NCBI GenBank assembly: GCA_039105265.1
Contig: JAPFFF010000036.1
Coordinates: 620,001-684,000 of the forward strand
Source: Tritrichomonas musculus
Lineage: Eukaryota; Parabasalia; Tritrichomonadida; Tritrichomonadidae
Direction of reading: 5' to 3'
DNA length: 64,000 nucleotides
The notes under the pieces were generated by a model. It had not been told where the DNA came from and made no database searches. It saw nothing but the letters and a program-made list of their open reading frames with translations. This document shows positions 62,728-64,000 of this stretch, in pieces. The position numbers and the translations under genes were made by a program. How positions within the stretch are numbered: the stretch's first letter is position 1; the number at the start of each line of letters is the position of its first letter.

Positions 62728-64000
62728 TTATATATCATTAGAAACACCAGCTTTTCCTCCACAGCAAGGAATTTTGCCTTTCTTAAAAAGAACAATGAAA
62801 GTTGCGATTCCAGCAACAGCGACTCCTCCCACAACGGATCCTACAATGACGCCAGTATATGACTTCTTTTCAGACACTTCTACTGTGTAAGAAGCAGACT
62901 CGTAATTATTATTGAATATAGCAATGCAGACTGTTTTCGTACCTGAATCCAAATTCACTGCTCTACTCAAGAAAACGCCTGCCTTCGTGTATTGGCCGTA
63001 TTCGTTGATAGAAACGTAACAATCGTTATCATACCAAAGAGTCACGTTATCGAAGAAAGAGCTTGCCTTTGATTTTATTGACAAAATATCTTTCTTAGAT
63101 ATAAATTTCACTCTTTTCACCTCCAAAGAAGCGACAGTGAATTGTGTTTTAGTGTCATGCGTGACTGTAATTTCAGCCTGACAAAAAGATCCGATATGAT
63201 TGTCATCGCATTTGCATTCAGTTGGATTATCTTGATCACATTGATCGCAAGGACAAGAGATCTCAATGAAGTAATTGTCTGTTTCGTTATGATAAGGAGT
63301 AGGTGTCATTGAAGGTGACATTGAAGGTAATGCTGATTCTGTAGGTGTCGGTGTTTGTGTGGCATAAGGGGTGCCCAAAGGAGATCGTGGAGGAAGATCG
63401 GACTGTGTTGGACTTGCCATTGGACTTTGAGAAGCAGAAGCAGTAGGAGATTGTGTAGCAGATCTCGTTGGAGATTCAGTTGGTGATCTTGAAGCAGTTG
63501 CTGTTGGTGATTTTGAAGCAGAAGCAGTTGGTGATTTAGAGGCAGTTGCAGTTGGTGATCTTGAAGCAGAAGCTGTCGGTGTTTCAGTTAAAGGTGGTGT
63601 TCCTACTGCTGATGCTGTTGGTGTTCTTGAAAGAGAAGGTGATCTAGAAGCTGTTGGAGAAGGAGAACGTGAAGGCGAAGGTGAACGTGTAGCTCTTGGT
63701 GATCTTGAAGCTGTTGCTGTTGGTGTGCTTGTTGGTGTAGGTGTTGGTAAAGCACCGATAACAACTGGTGTTCCAAACATCATATATTTGTTATCAATGT
63801 CACCTGTAGCAACTACTGAGAAAGTTTGTCTGTCAGTACTTAAGCCAGTGTCCATGTAGTCATTCGAATAGATATGAACAAGATATGTGCCAACTTCAAT
63901 CTCATTCTTTCTAATGATAACTTTTTCATTCGTTGAAAAATGCTGTGCATCTTCACTTTCAAGATGATCACCAATGAATCTTTTGCCTGACTTCGAAGTA
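62728..64000 (-). CDS. Surface protein, probable subtilase C-terminal part (runs off window)
   Basis: The frame is open to the window edge, so the ATG at 63855 is probably internal. The 5' part (EKVIIRKNEIEVGTYLVHIY, then STDRQTFSVVATGDI) matches the beta region after the catalytic domain of the subtilase at 18482-21574 (MRKIVIQNAPIGRYEIRIHV...YSMVVTGPF). Next come about 130 residues of Ser/Pro/Thr repeats (SPTASAS, SPTATAS), a likely O-glycosylated stalk. An EGF-like Cys cluster (CPCDQCDQ...CKCDDNHIGSFC), a beta region, one transmembrane helix (GVIVGSVVGGVAVAGIATFIV) and a short tail with CCGGK follow. The catalytic triad, if any, lies outside the window. Confidence 0.82.
   Translation of the reverse strand, partial: TSKSGKRFIGDHLESEDAQHFSTNEKVIIRKNEIEVGTYLVHIYSNDYMDTGLSTDRQTFSVVATGDIDNKYMMFGTPVVIGALPTPTPTSTPTATASRSPRATRSPSPSRSPSPTASRSPSLSRTPTASAVGTPPLTETPTASASRSPTATASKSPTASASKSPTATASRSPTESPTRSATQSPTASASQSPMASPTQSDLPPRSPLGTPYATQTPTPTESALPSMSPSMTPTPYHNETDNYFIEISCPCDQCDQDNPTECKCDDNHIGSFCQAEITVTHDTKTQFTVASLEVKRVKFISKKDILSIKSKASSFFDNVTLWYDNDCYVSINEYGQYTKAGVFLSRAVNLDSGTKTVCIAIFNNNYESASYTVEVSEKKSYTGVIVGSVVGGVAVAGIATFIVLFKKGKIPCCGGKAGVSNDI

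Overview
The window is AT-rich eukaryotic nuclear DNA with long A and T runs. Its genes are intronless as far as can be seen and are separated by 0.3-3 kb of very AT-rich DNA. The gene content points to a trichomonad (parabasalid), with Tritrichomonas foetus-like composition as the best guess. This rests on R2R3 Myb proteins, Rab-like GTPases, subtilisin-like surface proteases, a giant Pmp/beta-helix surface protein, TKL-type kinases, an ankyrin-protein start, many cut-and-paste transposons and a Maverick/Polinton polymerase fossil. The species is inferred. Several true starts lie a few codons inside the longest reading frame, because the upstream codon is only TTG.

Layout. 1-3.3 kb is a graveyard: a decayed acidic gene, a perfect 16-bp hairpin, an 83-bp tandem duplication and a dead DDE_4-type transposase. 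4.1-9.3 kb holds two Rab-like paralogues, a Myb gene, tRNA-Thr and a 1.3-kb hAT-like non-autonomous element with an 8-bp target duplication between the paralogues. 9.5-13.6 kb is a cluster of three elements: a 3-kb pogo-like transposon with a 111-bp tandem array inside it, a TA-flanked MITE and a hAT-type MITE with an 8-bp duplication. 14.8-28.2 kb is the main host-gene stretch: a GPH/MFS transporter, a subtilase, an unknown 155-aa protein, a polo-like kinase, two host pseudogenes and an FAD synthase. 31.1-40.4 kb is one 3104-aa type I membrane protein with nine near-identical 300-aa units. 41.6-47.2 kb is again transposon territory.

47.2-59.3 kb is a large inverted duplication around a 3.6-kb spacer that carries tRNA-Gly and thiamine pyrophosphokinase. 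The right arm (PEBP, 521-aa protein, kinase) is the complete parent. The left arm is a truncated, nearly identical copy: its PEBP lacks the 5' end and its kinase is reduced to a remnant next to the Polinton fossil. Each arm later received its own small transposon. 60.6-64 kb holds a Dbp5/DDX19-like protein whose ATPase motifs are replaced, and the 3' part of another surface subtilase-like protein.

The genes do not form an operon or pathway. The surface proteases and the Pmp-like protein probably act at the cell surface. The kinases, Rabs, Myb and Dbp5-like protein are regulatory. FAD synthase and thiamine pyrophosphokinase make cofactors. The most unusual signals are the inverted duplication with arm-specific insertions, the mosaic homogenisation of the nine-unit surface gene, the pseudo-helicase, a shared 27-bp inverted-repeat motif next to two ATGs, and C55 in both tRNAs.
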